DNA from: Beta vulgaris subsp. vulgaris
Lineage: Eukaryota > Streptophyta > Magnoliopsida > Caryophyllales > Amaranthaceae
Length of the DNA stretch: 64,000 bases
Direction of reading: 5' to 3'
Assembly (NCBI RefSeq): GCF_026745355.1
Contig: NC_079206.1
Location: forward strand, 34,302,653-34,366,652
Positions 10,370 to 21,361 of this stretch are shown here, one piece after another; positions within the stretch are counted from its first letter, which is position 1; each line of letters begins with the position of its first letter. The translations under genes and the position numbers were made by a program. The notes under the pieces are model-generated. The model saw only the letters and a list, made by a program, of their open reading frames with translations, ran no database searches and had not been told where the DNA came from.

Positions 10370-13128
10370 TCAGGGTTGGAGTATCAGCGACATCGTTGGC
10401 GGCCTCTTGCTCTTCCTCAAATTCAATCCTGGGGTCGCATTGGCAATGTCAGCTTCAGTCACACCGGGATCCAGGTCCTCACCCTCAACGGTAGCCCATG
10501 GACGAGGTTGGTATGCGCCTCCTCGATCTTGGACCAGTCAAGCTCCGGGAAGGTGTGACGAACGCATCTCATGGCCGCAGACCAGCCACCGTTGTACCGG
10601 TTGAGTAAACGGCTCACGAAGTCCATACCCTTCTGGTACTCCTTAACGGTGGCGCGCTCCAGCTCTCTGGCCTCAGCAATTTGCTCCCGGAGAAGCCTAA
10701 TCTCCTCATCCTTGTTAAAGAGGACCAGAGAGTGATCTTCCACCGCCTTGGTAAGGGTGGCATCGGCCTTGCTCTCCGCGGCCAGCGCGTCATTCTTCTC
10801 GGTGACTGCCGCAAGCAGCTCTTGCTCCTTAACGGCCATTCTACCTTTCAGCTCCTTATTCTCCTTAACTTCGTTGAAGTAAGAAGTCTGAAAGTACCGA
10901 TAGAAATCGCAGAGCTCCTTACCAGACTGGGCAGACTGCAAAAGGCAAAAAGAAACAGAAAGGTTAAAACAAGAGATAAACCGATATCAAACTTGCAAAA
11001 GAAAAGGTGAAGGGTGTTGATCTTACCAGGGCCAAATTATGCGCATGCGTGGCGGCAAGCGTATAAACCTCGTCCACCGGAATGTCGTATTTAAGCTGTG
11101 TAGCTTTTAAAATACGGTATCCCAGATTCCCGCCCTCAAGAGGACGGTCCAAGAGTAGCGATTCATCGTCCAAAACAGTCATCTTTGGATCGAATTTCTC
11201 GCCATTCTTCACCGGAGAGCGAGCCCAGCGCCTCTTCAAAATATCCGGCATCTCCATCCGGTCTCGCTCCAGAAAGCCCTGCTTTCTGGGCTTGGCGAAG
11301 GGCTCCAGGCCGGGAACCATATCCGGCAGGGTAAGTTGCTTATAGATCTTAGGCCGCAAGGAGGAAGTGCCTACCTCGGCAACCCGGCCGGAAAGCAAGG
11401 GGGGAGCAGTGGAAACATTAGTTTCCTTATCCTTGCCTGCCCTAGAGGCAATCTTTTTGGCCGCCGGCTCGGCCAGCGTCTGCTCCGGTTTCCTTTTTCG
11501 GGCCTGGATCTCAGCCTGACGGCGTTGCAGGGGAATAGTATCCCTGACATCGTCATCAGCACCGGATCTCCTGGCGGACCCCCGGCCGCCTCTGCCTCCT
11601 CGGCCGCCACCCGCCGGCATCTGGATAGGGACATACTTGCTAGCAGGCTTATGAGGCATGTTACTCAAAGGCCGGTAAGATCTGTCGACGTGAAGGGCTT
11701 CGCGGATCAAGAAATCCTTGCCTGCAAAGAAGACGGGATCACAGTTAGAAAACAGCAATTAAAGCAGGCAGATAGCTGACAAAAGCTAAAACAAAACACA
11801 CCGTATGGGTCAGATCGGCAGAAGCCTAAGGCCGACAAAGCCGGGTTAGTAAAAACTAGCTGGTGTGAGGAAGCCAGTACTTGGGAACTGGTATCCTCTT
11901 CTTGCCTCTCAGCGCCGGGATAGAGTCCGACGCAAAGTATCAAAGGCCAACGTTCCGCGCGGGTTAAACCCCTATCCCTGATATGTTCCATGCGGGAACG
12001 GGGTTTAGTCCATTGACGTCTCAAAGGGAAATCGTCAGGAACGCGCACCCAGAAAAATCGGCCTCTCCAGAGCTTGAGGGAGCTAGGTTTAGGGTAGACC
12101 GTTAACTTGCCCGCTTTCGTGTAGATAGACATCCACCCGCCACGGCCCTCAAGCTCGTTATCATGGGATTTCCTTTTCTTCCCGGCCCCTTTACCCTTGG
12201 CGAGCCGTCTTCCTTAATCCAGTGGAGTTTGCGGAAGAGGTTCAAGGTTTCCGGAAAACCCTTATAACGGACCACCCAAGCATAGGCCATCAAATTCCGC
12301 CATCCTAAGGGGTCAGTGGGCCAAACATATATTCCAGGCTTTAAAGACCTTGACGAAAAATGGGTCCAAGGGGAATCGCAGTCCAAAATCCAGCATGTGG
12401 GCATAAATAGCAACATGACCGGAAGGGCAATCTGTTACCGGCTTCCTTCAGCCGGGAGGACTAATTTGTAATCATCCGGAAAAGCAAAATATTGGGGACC
12501 CTTAACCAGAAATTTACTTTGCCGACAGGTCCTAGCCCAGCCGCTATCTAATTGTACGCTACCAGCGCAGCCCTCATCACTAGGCGGCATGTACAGTTCC
12601 GCTAGGGTATCCTCATCAGAATCCTCAGGGATTATCTCGGGAGGGTCCTCTCGGTCAGAATCCGACTCGCTTCTAAGGTGGTAGACTCCTCATCCGTCCC
12701 GGCTACATTTTTCCACACTCTCCACAGCATCGGAGTGGACAGGAAGGCCGGGATCTCCCTAGGTACCGGTCTATGGGATGTCTCACCCACCTCAAAGGTA
12801 GAACGCCTGACAGGAGACGAGCCGGAAGGAAATAATTCGGGGAATGTTCAGCTAGACCTCTCATGGTTCCATACTGACCTAAAGCCCCGGCTTGTCCCAG
12901 TACCATCTTTAAGGGGAGGCATGAATGGCCGGCTCCACATCTTGTCTGCCGGAAGTACTACAACCATTTTGGCTATTTACCCTATGTTCAAAGTAGGAGT
13001 AGCCCGGGGAGATGTGGTAACCTCTACAGACCTAATGGAGGTGTTATCAGACTCGGCATCACTCTCACTCTAATAGAGGGAGACTTAGATATGTCTTGGG
13101 AATCAGAATTTTCAGAGTTGGATGACAT
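10370..13128 (-). pseudogene. Tat-1 antisense gene, PF04195-like domain plus coiled coil, intron-bearing
   Basis: Read on the - strand. A start ATG at 13128-13126 gives an acidic, Ser-rich beginning (MSSNSENSDSQD). A domain like the 'putative gypsy type transposon' family PF04195 follows: WRNLMAYAWVVRYKGF near 12300-12250, GRFFWVRVPDDFP near 12070-12020. Then come a Gly/Arg/Lys-rich basic part and a Glu-rich coiled coil (10935-10560). Two introns can be read: 11801-11722 (GTGTGT...TTTGCAG, phase 1) and 11026-10936 (GTAAGA...TTTTGCAG, phase 0). Frames join correctly across both. Frameshifts near 12420, 12330, 12140 and 10500 break it. The function of this family is not established. Tat-2 carries a homologue in the same place. 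Confidence 0.75.
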
Positions 13129-13350
13129 TATAAATAAGACGGTATGAAAGATCGGAAAAGTTTTGATAAAATACCTGGAAGTAAAGACGCGAAGGAAAAT
13201 ATGCCGGAATCAACTGGTAGCGTGAGGCCGGAATGAGAGATCAAGCAAATGCCGTCAAGGAAGCGAAAGGATTTTGAGAGAGAAAGTCCGATATGAGCGC
13301 GATCACAAGAGAGAGATTGCAAGAAGTGAGAAGCGGAGGCACGAAAGAGG

Positions 13351-13358
13351 TATTTATA
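13351..13358 (-). promoter_or_regulatory. TATA box of the Tat-1 antisense gene
   Basis: On the - strand CTATAAATACC lies about 220 bp upstream of the antisense ATG and is followed by a CT-rich leader (TCTCTCTCTTG-like), as in plant core promoters. This suggests the antisense gene has a promoter separate from the LTR. Inference from sequence only. Confidence 0.55.
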
Positions 13359-13601
13359 GAAAAAGTCGCGTGATGAATTAAGTGAGCTTCGTCTTCCCGA
13401 CATGATCATGCCACGTGTTTTAGTAGCACCCAGCTGTGAAGCAATCACTCTTCGAAGGGCTTTAAATGTAGGTGCGCAGCTCGAGGTGACCATTGGAATT
13501 CCCTGACAACGATTCACATTCTCTTGCTAAAAGTAACTCAGCATTTCCCATAACGGTTTGCAACCTATCAAACCGGATATGCCTATAATAGGCATACCGG
13601 C

Positions 13602-13612
13602 TTGGGGGCTAA
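13602..13612 (+). other. Polypurine tract region of Tat-1
   Basis: TTGGGGGCTAA lies directly before the TG of the 3' LTR, the place where plus-strand DNA synthesis is primed. The same GGGGCTAA string precedes the Tat-2 3' LTR. Confidence 0.8.
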
Positions 13613-14060
13613 TGTATGGGGGCTGACTAAGTTCCATACCGGTTCAATTGATACCGGTCTAATAGCTTTTGGGCTTACGAGTCTGGGCTAAGATCCATTT
13701 TATATCTGCAGCGCCTACGGGCCTAAAAGGATATAATTTCTGATAAAAGATAAGAATATATCCTAAGGGAATATTCTTGGGAATCTCTCCCGTGATTCCC
13801 GGGCCCAACAAAGAGATGGGCTTAATCAAGTCCCTATATATACTCCGTTGATCTGAGTCATAAGGTGCGTACACGAATCCCAATACATTATACTGGAGAG
13901 CTACCGGCTTTAAACCTAATACTGACTTAGGCATCGGAGGGGCGTTCCTCGGATCAACCCCCGAGGCTAGTTCACTTATTCTATTTTGCAGGAACCCAAC
14001 CCGGCTTGAATACATGGACTTACCGGTTCAGAACCCTGTGATTTGTCCCATACCGGAACA
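13613..14060 (+). repeat. Tat-1 3' LTR
   Basis: 448 bp, two bases longer than the 5' LTR because of two single-base insertions, otherwise identical but for two substitutions. Starts TGTATGGGGG, ends CCGGAACA. Confidence 0.95.
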
Positions 14061-14098
14061 ATATATATATATATATATATATAATATATAATTATATA

Positions 14099-14151
<53 letters not shown>
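14061..14151. repeat. (TA)n microsatellite, right part
   Basis: AT-alternating sequence with a few breaks (TAATTATATAATTATAA) continues the array seen at 3454-3502. Open frames here encode only Tyr/Ile runs and are meaningless. Confidence 0.9.
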
Positions 14152-14152
<1 letters not shown>

Positions 14153-14606
14153 CGGACACTTTCGAGATCTTCTGATAAGAAGAATTTCCTCTACACACAC
14201 ATAAGAGACTGCTTCCAAGTAAAATCAGTTTTCTTGAAATATTTTATTTTTTCAATTCAATTTTTGTCAACATAATACACTATATATTCTTCTTGTAAAG
14301 ATATAGGAGACCACTTCTAACTTGAATCGATTTCCTAAAAATAATAATTTTAAAATTTAATATCTTTGCAATTTAATACTAGTGTAGTATAAGTTCTATA
14401 TATAATTTTATCAACTTTTAAAATTGTTTTCCCTTTTGGATGCAACAAATACAATAGAAAAAACACTACCACTGCTAGTGTAATTCTATCTATGCATCGT
14501 GCTTAACAAATTTAGGATCAAACCTCCCCATACTTAGCTTGAAGCTGCACCATCCCTAAAACCACCACTCCCGTAATCCAAGTTTCCCCCTTAATCCAAA
14601 TTCTTC
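14152..14606. other. AT-rich spacer, no gene seen
   Basis: No coding or RNA feature recognised. The last five bases (TCTTC, 14602-14606) are one copy of the target duplication of the next element. Confidence 0.6.
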
Positions 14607-15959
14607 TGTAACAACCCGCTTTCCTGAGCTGCTAGGTAAATACACTTAAGATCCACTAATCACAATCAATGCTTAATAAGCCTCGGATTGAACATTTACT
14701 CGCAGCGGAAACATAACCTATAAAACGATCCTGAAACCTGTGGGTTATCGGCCCACAAAAGAAATCCTTTATAGAAGACCTCAATTACACCGATATCTCG
14801 ACTAATATTCCCAAATATTGTATACAACGAAATATAAATATCTAATCTCAAATACACTATCTAGATACAAACTCAATCCATAAGCTACGACGACATCTTT
14901 ATCTTGCTTCACTTCAGAATCCTGAGCTCACAACACCAAACCTGCAACAATATTTCACTCTGCCACCCACCAAGTGACAGGCCACAGAAATGACAACACT
15001 ATCAGCAAAGCTGAGTACACACTGTGTAATAGAAAATTCAAGTTTAGGTGTATTTTGAAAACTAACACATAGTTATAATAATAGATAATCACATTCGACT
15101 CAGTTATTATAGTTTCACAAAATCAAATCGTTTGGCATGAACGCGAGTGGAGAGGGGTACCATGCAGTACCAGCTGTCTCCAAACTATTGAGGGTCGTCA
15201 CCCAACCTTTTATTGTTATGCTTGCAAGACTTACCCGGACATGTCCTATAACGCCAGGAGTTCGCCCTTCCTGGAAGGCAACAGCTAGGGACTCTACCCG
15301 CCCTAACTCGGGGTGCCTATTCATGCATCACTTTCATATTTATAAAATAAGATATTTAATGATTCATACTTGAATCCTCAATACTCATAACATAACACCA
15401 TATTCGTCCTTATCTAGTCTTAACTCATATTTGAATCATTTCCTCATTATCATACCAAATATATTTTGAGAAATATAGTATTTTCGAACGATTTCAATAA
15501 TTGAACAAAATGATACTTTTATAACAATCCAATAGCAATTCACAACTAACTCATAGAGATGTATCTATAATCATGGCCATTACCACAAACGATATATGAT
15601 ATCCAAAATTCAATATAAAGCCCACGGGAGCATTTAAATATATTTTTCTGAACCTAAAGGTTACCTCTACTCTATAACAATTATACGAAACCTCCAATCA
15701 TCATAACTTGATTTCCCATATCATCTTCAATTCTATACGTCTACATAGCCATCCTCCAACAACCACCTCACAATAACATCAATAATCAATAACCAAACTT
15801 AACTATTCTAATTATCTTCTTCTAACGCAACCATTTTGCTAATCAAACTGAATCCCGTAAATAGAAATTAACGAAGTCATTCCATAACTCATAACTCGAC
15901 TTCATGCATATCAACTCCAACTACAATAATTATAACAGTCTCCCAATTCTAAGATTATG

Positions 15960-16685
15960 ACTTACCTCGCATCATCAACAACGACTATCCAATAAGAACG
16001 ATACAACAACAACAGCACATACAACAATAATACCACCTCCACCACCAACAATTAACTCCAACACCAATAACACAACATTAAGCACAATAACAGAACAACA
16101 CAACCACAATACAACAACAACCAACAACAGAAACCACCACCTACTATGTTCATAACAAACCTAAGTAAATCATATTCCCAAATTTATCACTCCAACTTTT
16201 TGAATCATAATAACAAGATGAACCATATTGTTCTACTGAATACTTTGGATATATATACTTAAACTATAAACCACATGATACTAGCTCAGGACACATCATC
16301 GTAACCTTTTAATCATATCCAAACTAATTCATCTTCTAAACTAGTAAACTATTTTAACTATAACCCACCACAACATCACCACAACAACAGAACAACAACA
16401 TAATAAATCTACCACAACCATCACAACTACTCCACAATAGCCACCACAACTACAACAACAACCATAACAATGGCGCAAAAACAACAATAGGCAGCAACTT
16501 CACAGCAACTCCACCACAAGCACAATGACAGAACAACAATAACCCAACAACACTACTACAACAGAACAACAACAACAACAATAGCAACTCCACAACAACT
16601 TCATCACAACCACCACAACAACTCCACAACAATAATAACATAACAACTCCACCTCAATCATCACAATTACTCCACAAGTCCATGT
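15960..16685. repeat. CAA/CCA-rich low-complexity tract
   Basis: A long stretch dominated by ACAACA, CACCACAAC and CAACTCCAC words within the solo LTR. Open frames here (Leu/Val/Cys-rich on the - strand) are composition artefacts. Confidence 0.8.
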
Positions 16686-17739
16686 ACTAAACACATTCTA
16701 GTAAGAAGCATAATCATATTACTTAGTGTATAAGTGTTGTTTAGGTCATATGAAACATCTCTAATGAACCTTAACATGTTATATCCATGTTACATACTCA
16801 ATATACACATAATAAAATACACATCATAAGTAAATTCATTTCATAGACATGCTTTACACTAGAAAGAAGACAATCACCTAACTATAGGTATGGAAATCTC
16901 TAGGGTAAAACCAAACTAAGTGTGTACCTTTACTAAGGATGCTTAAAGCCACGAAACTCCTTAATCCGATTGGTTAACTACTCCTACAGCTTCTCCTGAA
17001 TGTATAAAATGCTAAAGATTAGTTTCAACAAGCTTATGGATATGAAAAACTAAGCTTAAATACAAGAGGTTTAAACTGTTGAACTTACAGCAACTTATGT
17101 GATCTTTCAGCAAGGTTTTCTATATGAGTTTAAGGTCTAAAGATTGGAACTAAAGCTTGAAATACTTTGTATGGATGTCTAGAAGGGTTCTATGTAAATA
17201 AAAGTGGGTGTCCAAGAGGATAAAATAAGAGAAAAGAGACGAAAATCCAGAACAGGCTTTTATAGTCTGTTATGGCGGTACCTTCAGGGGACGGAAACCA
17301 CTTCTGGGCAAGGTCGGTTTCTTGGAGTTTTGGGTGATTCTTGCTTTAGGTGTTAGCCTAAGGTGTTGGCTTTCATGCATAAAAAGGTATTTGAGAGACC
17401 AACACTTAAGAAGCTGCTAAGCAGCTTTCTTTGAGCATAGGTGTAAGCTGTAATTTCAGCTGGCCAGGTTTTACTATGTAAGCAATTTACCCTATTGAGC
17501 CACATAATTATTAGGGATAAATGACCATTTTAACCTTAAGACATCCCAAGAATGTCATATATCAAGTTTGGTTAGGTTCTGAGCTCGAATTCAACCCCGA
17601 AAGGCTCTTTAACTAGAAGTTCATCGCTACCCGATAAAACAATCTCCAAACGATTTTCATAATCTTAATGTTTAAGGCTCTCAAGGACTTTCTAACTTAT
17701 CTATTGGTTTCTAAAGCCTTCTTAGCTAATAAGAATGAT

Positions 17740-18076
17740 GGTTCTTATCCTCTTTGACCTTTCTTAATCATTAAGAATGATAGTACTTATCCACAAGCTT
17801 TCTTAACCCTTAAGAATGATGATGCTTATCCACAAGCTTTCTTAACCATTAAGAATGATGATGCTTATCCACAAGCTTTCTTAACCATTAAGAATGATGA
17901 TGCTTATCCACAAGCTTTCTTAACCATTAAGAATGATGCTTATCCACAAGCTTTCTTAACCATTAAGAATGATGATGCTTGTCCATAAGCTTTCTTAACC
18001 ATTAAGAATGATGATGCTTATCCACAAGCTTTTTTAACCATTAAGAATGATGATGCTTATCCACAAGCTTTTAAAT
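17740..18076. repeat. 39-bp tandem repeat array
   Basis: About eight copies of a unit such as CTTATCCACAAGCTTTCTTA followed by ACCATTAAGAATGATGATG; one copy is 3 bp shorter. Copies are nearly identical, more diverged at the left end. It lies at the right end of the solo LTR. There are no spacers, so it is not CRISPR-like. Confidence 0.93.
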
Positions 18077-18109
18077 AAAGGCTCTTAAAAATAGGGCTAT
18101 TACATCTTC

Positions 18110-18527
18110 CATCACAATTCAACCTAAATTCCCCTCAATTCTCAATTGAAAAACTGGAAATTTGTCTTCCGCAATTTAGTCTTTCTATCACAATACGAAA
18201 CAATCCTATCTATTCAACATTTCTTAATTTTTCGACTCAAATTAGTCCATAAGAAGCCTATTTATGATGTTCGTTTTTTGTAATTCCACTATAAGCGATC
18301 TTAGGGTTTTCACATTGTTCGTCGATTTTAGGTTAACAGTTGAATAACATTAACTTCACATTTGTAAAATTCATAAAGTTTTTAGTAATTATTGATTTTA
18401 TACGTATTGATTTGTTTAATTTTAGTATTCAGTTTTTGCAGAATTTAAATTGTTTATTACTTAGACGATTTTATTATATTTTTGTTACTTAGATGACTAC
18501 CTGTTGTAAAACCAAAAACAAAATAAC
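18110..18527. other. AT-rich spacer, no gene seen
   Basis: No coding feature. ATAAC at 18523-18527 is the left target duplication of Tat-2. Confidence 0.6.
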
Positions 18528-18971
18528 TGTTTGGGCCCATTAAACCCTTCCAAGAATATCATGCCATGTGGCACCGCCACCTAAGCACCGTGGGTCCCAC
18601 CAACTACAGCATGGCTAATTCAGGCTTCATGGGTCCCACCAGAATCATCCTTTGAAAAGGTATCATCAATCCCTAAGTGAGCTGTCCTGTCCAGCACGCC
18701 ACTTTCTAGAAATTCTCACCACTATAAATACCTCTTGTCCCATTAATGCAAAGGTATTGAATTCTCACCTAACTAACTTGAGTTTCTCACTCTAGACTCT
18801 CTCTCTACCTCAATCATCAACTGACTTGAGCGTCGGAGGGGCGATCCCGGAACAACCCCCGGGGTAGTTTTTCTGTGTTTTGCAGGTTTCCGGTGAACTG
18901 ATAACCAGCCCTGCTCATACTTAAGGACTTGCTCAGCACATATCATTAACCTCAATTTCTAGACAGAAATA
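18528..18971 (+). repeat. Tat-2 5' LTR
   Basis: 444 bp. Ends in TA where the 3' copy ends in CA, a point change. Contains TATAAATA at 18723-18730 and the GCGTCGGAGGGGCG...TTTTGCAGG block at 18830-18888. Confidence 0.95.
18723..18730 (+). promoter_or_regulatory. TATA box in the Tat-2 5' LTR
   Basis: CACTATAAATACCTC is a strong plant TATA context, about 240 bp before the LTR end. The same motif occurs in the 3' LTR near 37247-37254. It would start the element RNA upstream of the conserved U5-side block. Confidence 0.65.
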
Positions 18972-18974
18972 GTT

Positions 18975-18992
18975 TGGCGCCGTCTGTGGGGA
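18975..18992 (+). other. Primer binding site of Tat-2
   Basis: TGGCGCCGTCTGTGGGGA lies three bases after the 5' LTR. This is a common primer-site sequence in plant Tat-lineage elements and begins with the expected TGG. Confidence 0.85.
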
Positions 18993-19072
18993 TAGTACAA
19001 AAAGTTACTTCGCCATCACTCAGAAGATTTTACTTGCTATTCGGCAAAATCTGACCCAAGTGCTAATCAGCT

Positions 19073-20730
19073 ATGGCACCATCCAAGAATGCCCGTAACA
19101 AACAATCTGCCCAACCTCAACGAACCGAGAGGGAACTTTCACCCCAACAGAGGAGGTCTGCACGAACCCGATCCCCCTCAGTTCATACATTGGACCCTAA
19201 CTTGGAACTCTCCCAGGAGCAACAACCATCCCCCTCTCGGGAAATACAACATGTTGACCCCCAACCCATACTCACAGCTGACATAGCACTCATAGCAGCT
19301 CAGCTGCAACAGACCCTGCAACAAAGTATCATGCAGATGCTGACCACCCTCCAACAGGGACAAGGTCAGAATCAGCTCAACCTCCAGCAACGCGACAATA
19401 TCCCGAGACAATCCTACAGGGAAGAACGCAATCAGGGCCAGCCTAACCGGCAAAGGTCAGGAGGTCGAAAACCTGGTCGGTCTCACAGGGTACCCTCTTG
19501 GCAAGATGAGCGCCCTCCACCTGGGGAGAGGTCAGCTCAGCGGGAGGCTGCCCTCCGGAGAGAGGAGACTCATGCCTCTAGGTCACCAAGGGGAAATCCC
19601 AGTTGCAAGCCGGAGGACGCTAGGAACATTATTAACGAGAAGCGTCGCAGCCAAGGGTATGACGCTCGTCAGCTCTTAGATCGTAAGGCAGCTCAGCGAG
19701 AGGGGCAAGGTGACTCGGCTCAGTCCAAACCTCTAAAGCTAGGCAATGGAAGCCTGAAGTTCATGACCCTATTCAGCCGAGAGATCATTGACACCCCCAC
19801 CCAAGGGAAAGTCAAAACGCCGCTGATTGAACCATTCGCGGGCCTAACCTACTCGGAAGATCATATGGCCACATATAAGGCTCAGATGAGTGTGCAGACC
19901 AGCTGCGAGGCCACATGGTGTCGGTTCTTCCCCACTAGCTGAAGGGGCTCGCACTGAATTGGTTCCAAGAGCTTGCCAGTGGAATTATCACGATTTTCGG
20001 TACTCGAGGACATGTTCACTCACCAATTCGTGGCCGGAAAGAGGCAAAAGAAGACAAGCTGCACCTCATGGGGTCAAACAAGAGATGAATGAAAGTCTAG
20101 CCGACTACATAAAAAGGTTCAACGAAGAGTCCTTAAAAGTGTCCGACCTGCAAGATGATGTTGCGTTCGCTGCTCTCATGTCCGGATTGCAGCCTGGCCG
20201 GCTCAGATGGACATTGCGGAAAGTGAAGTCAAAACTTTTTCCGAGGCCATGACGGAAGCTCAAAGATTTATCCAAGCGGCAGACATTTGCCGTCACTCGG
20301 AAGAAGGAAGTAAGAAGAGAAAGGAAGAAGCTAAGGAAGCAACAGAGATCAGCCCAAACAGCAGAAAACGGGCGGTAGGTCGGACAGATTCACTGATCAT
20401 GGAAATGACCCTCGTTTCAATAAGAATCGAAGAGAAATTTACCTGGACATCAAACACAAGTCCATGCTGCCCAACCCCCCACCCATCAGGACTTTAGCCT
20501 ACCGAAGAGACAAAAGCCAGTGGTGTGAGTACCACCGGGAATGTGGTCATACCACAAAAGATTGTACAGAGCTGAAAAAAGGATTGAACCTCGCCGACCA
20601 GGCAAGCTGAACCGCTACCTCAAGCACACAAGCGAAGAGAAGGAGAAAAGAAGGTCGGTCAGTCCAATAGTGGGGACACGAAAGGGTACATTGGGGTCAT
20701 CGCAGGGGGCTTCGCCTCGGGAGGCCTAAC
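19073..20730 (+). pseudogene. Tat-2 gag, frameshifted
   Basis: The ATG at 19073 opens a 289-codon frame with a Gln/Arg/Pro-rich N-terminus (QQTLQQSIMQMLTTLQQ). The capsid region continues in another frame (QEMNESLADYIKRFNEESLKV, about 20079-20140, typical of the plant retrotransposon gag family PF03732). A zinc knuckle CEYHRECGHTTKDC follows near 20525-20566, its C-H-H-C residues intact in one frame. The break near 19940 comes just before the expected capsid motif. Structural protein of the particle. Confidence 0.82.
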
Positions 20731-20773
20731 CGATCGAGCTAGGAAAGCCCACCTCCAAAACCTTAAGCACCAA

Positions 20774-21361
20774 GTGCTAGAAGTCAAGCCAAGCCGGTCG
20801 GACTGTCCCATAATGACATTCGGGGAATCCAGTCGGCCCGTCAGTGTACCCCATGATGACCCCCTGGTCATCGAGCTCAAAGTAGCCAACTCCCGGGTCA
20901 GACGTGTCTTGGTTGACAGTGGGTCATCCGCTGATATCATAACTCTGGAATGCCTGAAGAAGCTGAAGTACAGTGAGAAGGATGTCACGCCACTCGATCA
21001 GCCACTCATAGGCTTCGGGGGAAACTCTGTACAGCGCGTCGGGTCGATAAAACTCCCCACTCGGATGGGCGAGAAAGGCAAGGGCAGAAGCCTACCGATC
21101 GACTTTCTAGTGGTCGACATCCCTTTGCCATACAACATAATTATGGGACGACCCACCCTGAACAGAACAAAAGCCGCAATCTCCACATACCAACTTCTCA
21201 TGCAGTTCGAAACAGATGATGGGAAGGTCGGAAAGATACAAGGGGATCAGCAGGCCGGACGAGAATGCTATGTTAATAGCTTAAAAAGCAGAACTGAAAT
21301 CGACGTCCAAGAGGACTCGAAGAAGAGAAAAAGGGAAGAGAACCCCAAGCAGTACGAGTGA
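20774..21361 (+). pseudogene. Tat-2 aspartic protease segment
   Basis: An open frame of 195 codons holds DDPLVIELKVANSRVRRVL, then the active-site DSGSSADI (DSG at about 20914-20922), PLIGFGGNSVQRVGSIKL and a YNIIMGRPTLN flap/C-terminal motif. This is a well-preserved pepsin-like retroviral-type protease that would cut the Gag-Pol polyprotein. It is only a segment of the polyprotein: downstream it hits TGA at about 21359 before RT, and it is marked a pseudogene because the polyprotein is broken on both sides. Confidence 0.85.

Larger units (their letters stand above)
3503..14060 (+). mobile_element. Tat-1: full-length Tat-lineage Ty3/gypsy LTR retrotransposon
   Basis: This 10.56-kb element has 446/448-bp LTRs that start TGTATGGGGG and end GGAACA, a primer binding site at 3951-3968, gag, protease, RT, two RNase H domains and integrase in that order, and a polypurine tract at 13602-13612. 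RT before integrase makes it Ty3/gypsy. The extra RNase H after the usual one, the absence of a visible chromodomain, the long 3' region with tandem repeats and the antisense gene point to the Tat lineage (Retand/Ogre/Grande relatives). The coding frames shift at least seven times, so it is not autonomous as read, although the LTRs differ by only two substitutions and two 1-bp indels. Confidence 0.93.
14607..18104. mobile_element. 3.5-kb solo LTR
   Basis: The unit begins TGTAACAACCC and ends GGGCTATTACA, a short inverted repeat with TG...CA bounds, and is flanked by TCTTC at 14602-14606 and again at 18105-18109. That is the signature of an LTR retrotransposon insertion. Inside there is no gag-pol, primer site or second LTR, so it is best read as a solo LTR left by recombination between the two LTRs. 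The TGTAA(C/T)A(A/G)CCC ends and great length recall LTRs of chromovirus-type (Tekay/Del-like) gypsy elements. Orientation is uncertain. It includes a CAA-rich stretch and a 39-bp tandem array. Confidence 0.78.

Noticed and set aside
10304..10604. Three overlapping + strand frames of 61-84 codons
   Set aside because: They lie opposite the end of the antisense gene, whose homology and splice sites fit the - strand.
11082..11779. + strand frames of 87 and 147 codons in Tat-1
   Set aside because: Shadows of the antisense exon 11721-11027, which has matching splice borders and a counterpart in Tat-2.
12678..13073. 131-codon + strand frame
   Set aside because: It overlaps the antisense 5' exon. 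It has no motif and no counterpart in Tat-2.
13976..14218. 80-codon frame on the - strand with poly-Tyr/Ile
   Set aside because: It is the translation of the TA microsatellite.
16450..16694. Leu/Val/Cys-rich - strand frames that look like membrane segments
   Set aside because: They come from the CAA/CCA-rich tract of the solo LTR and have no other support.
17740..18076. CRISPR-like regular repeats
   Set aside because: The 39-bp units are directly adjacent without unique spacers, and the setting is a plant genome. It is an ordinary tandem array.
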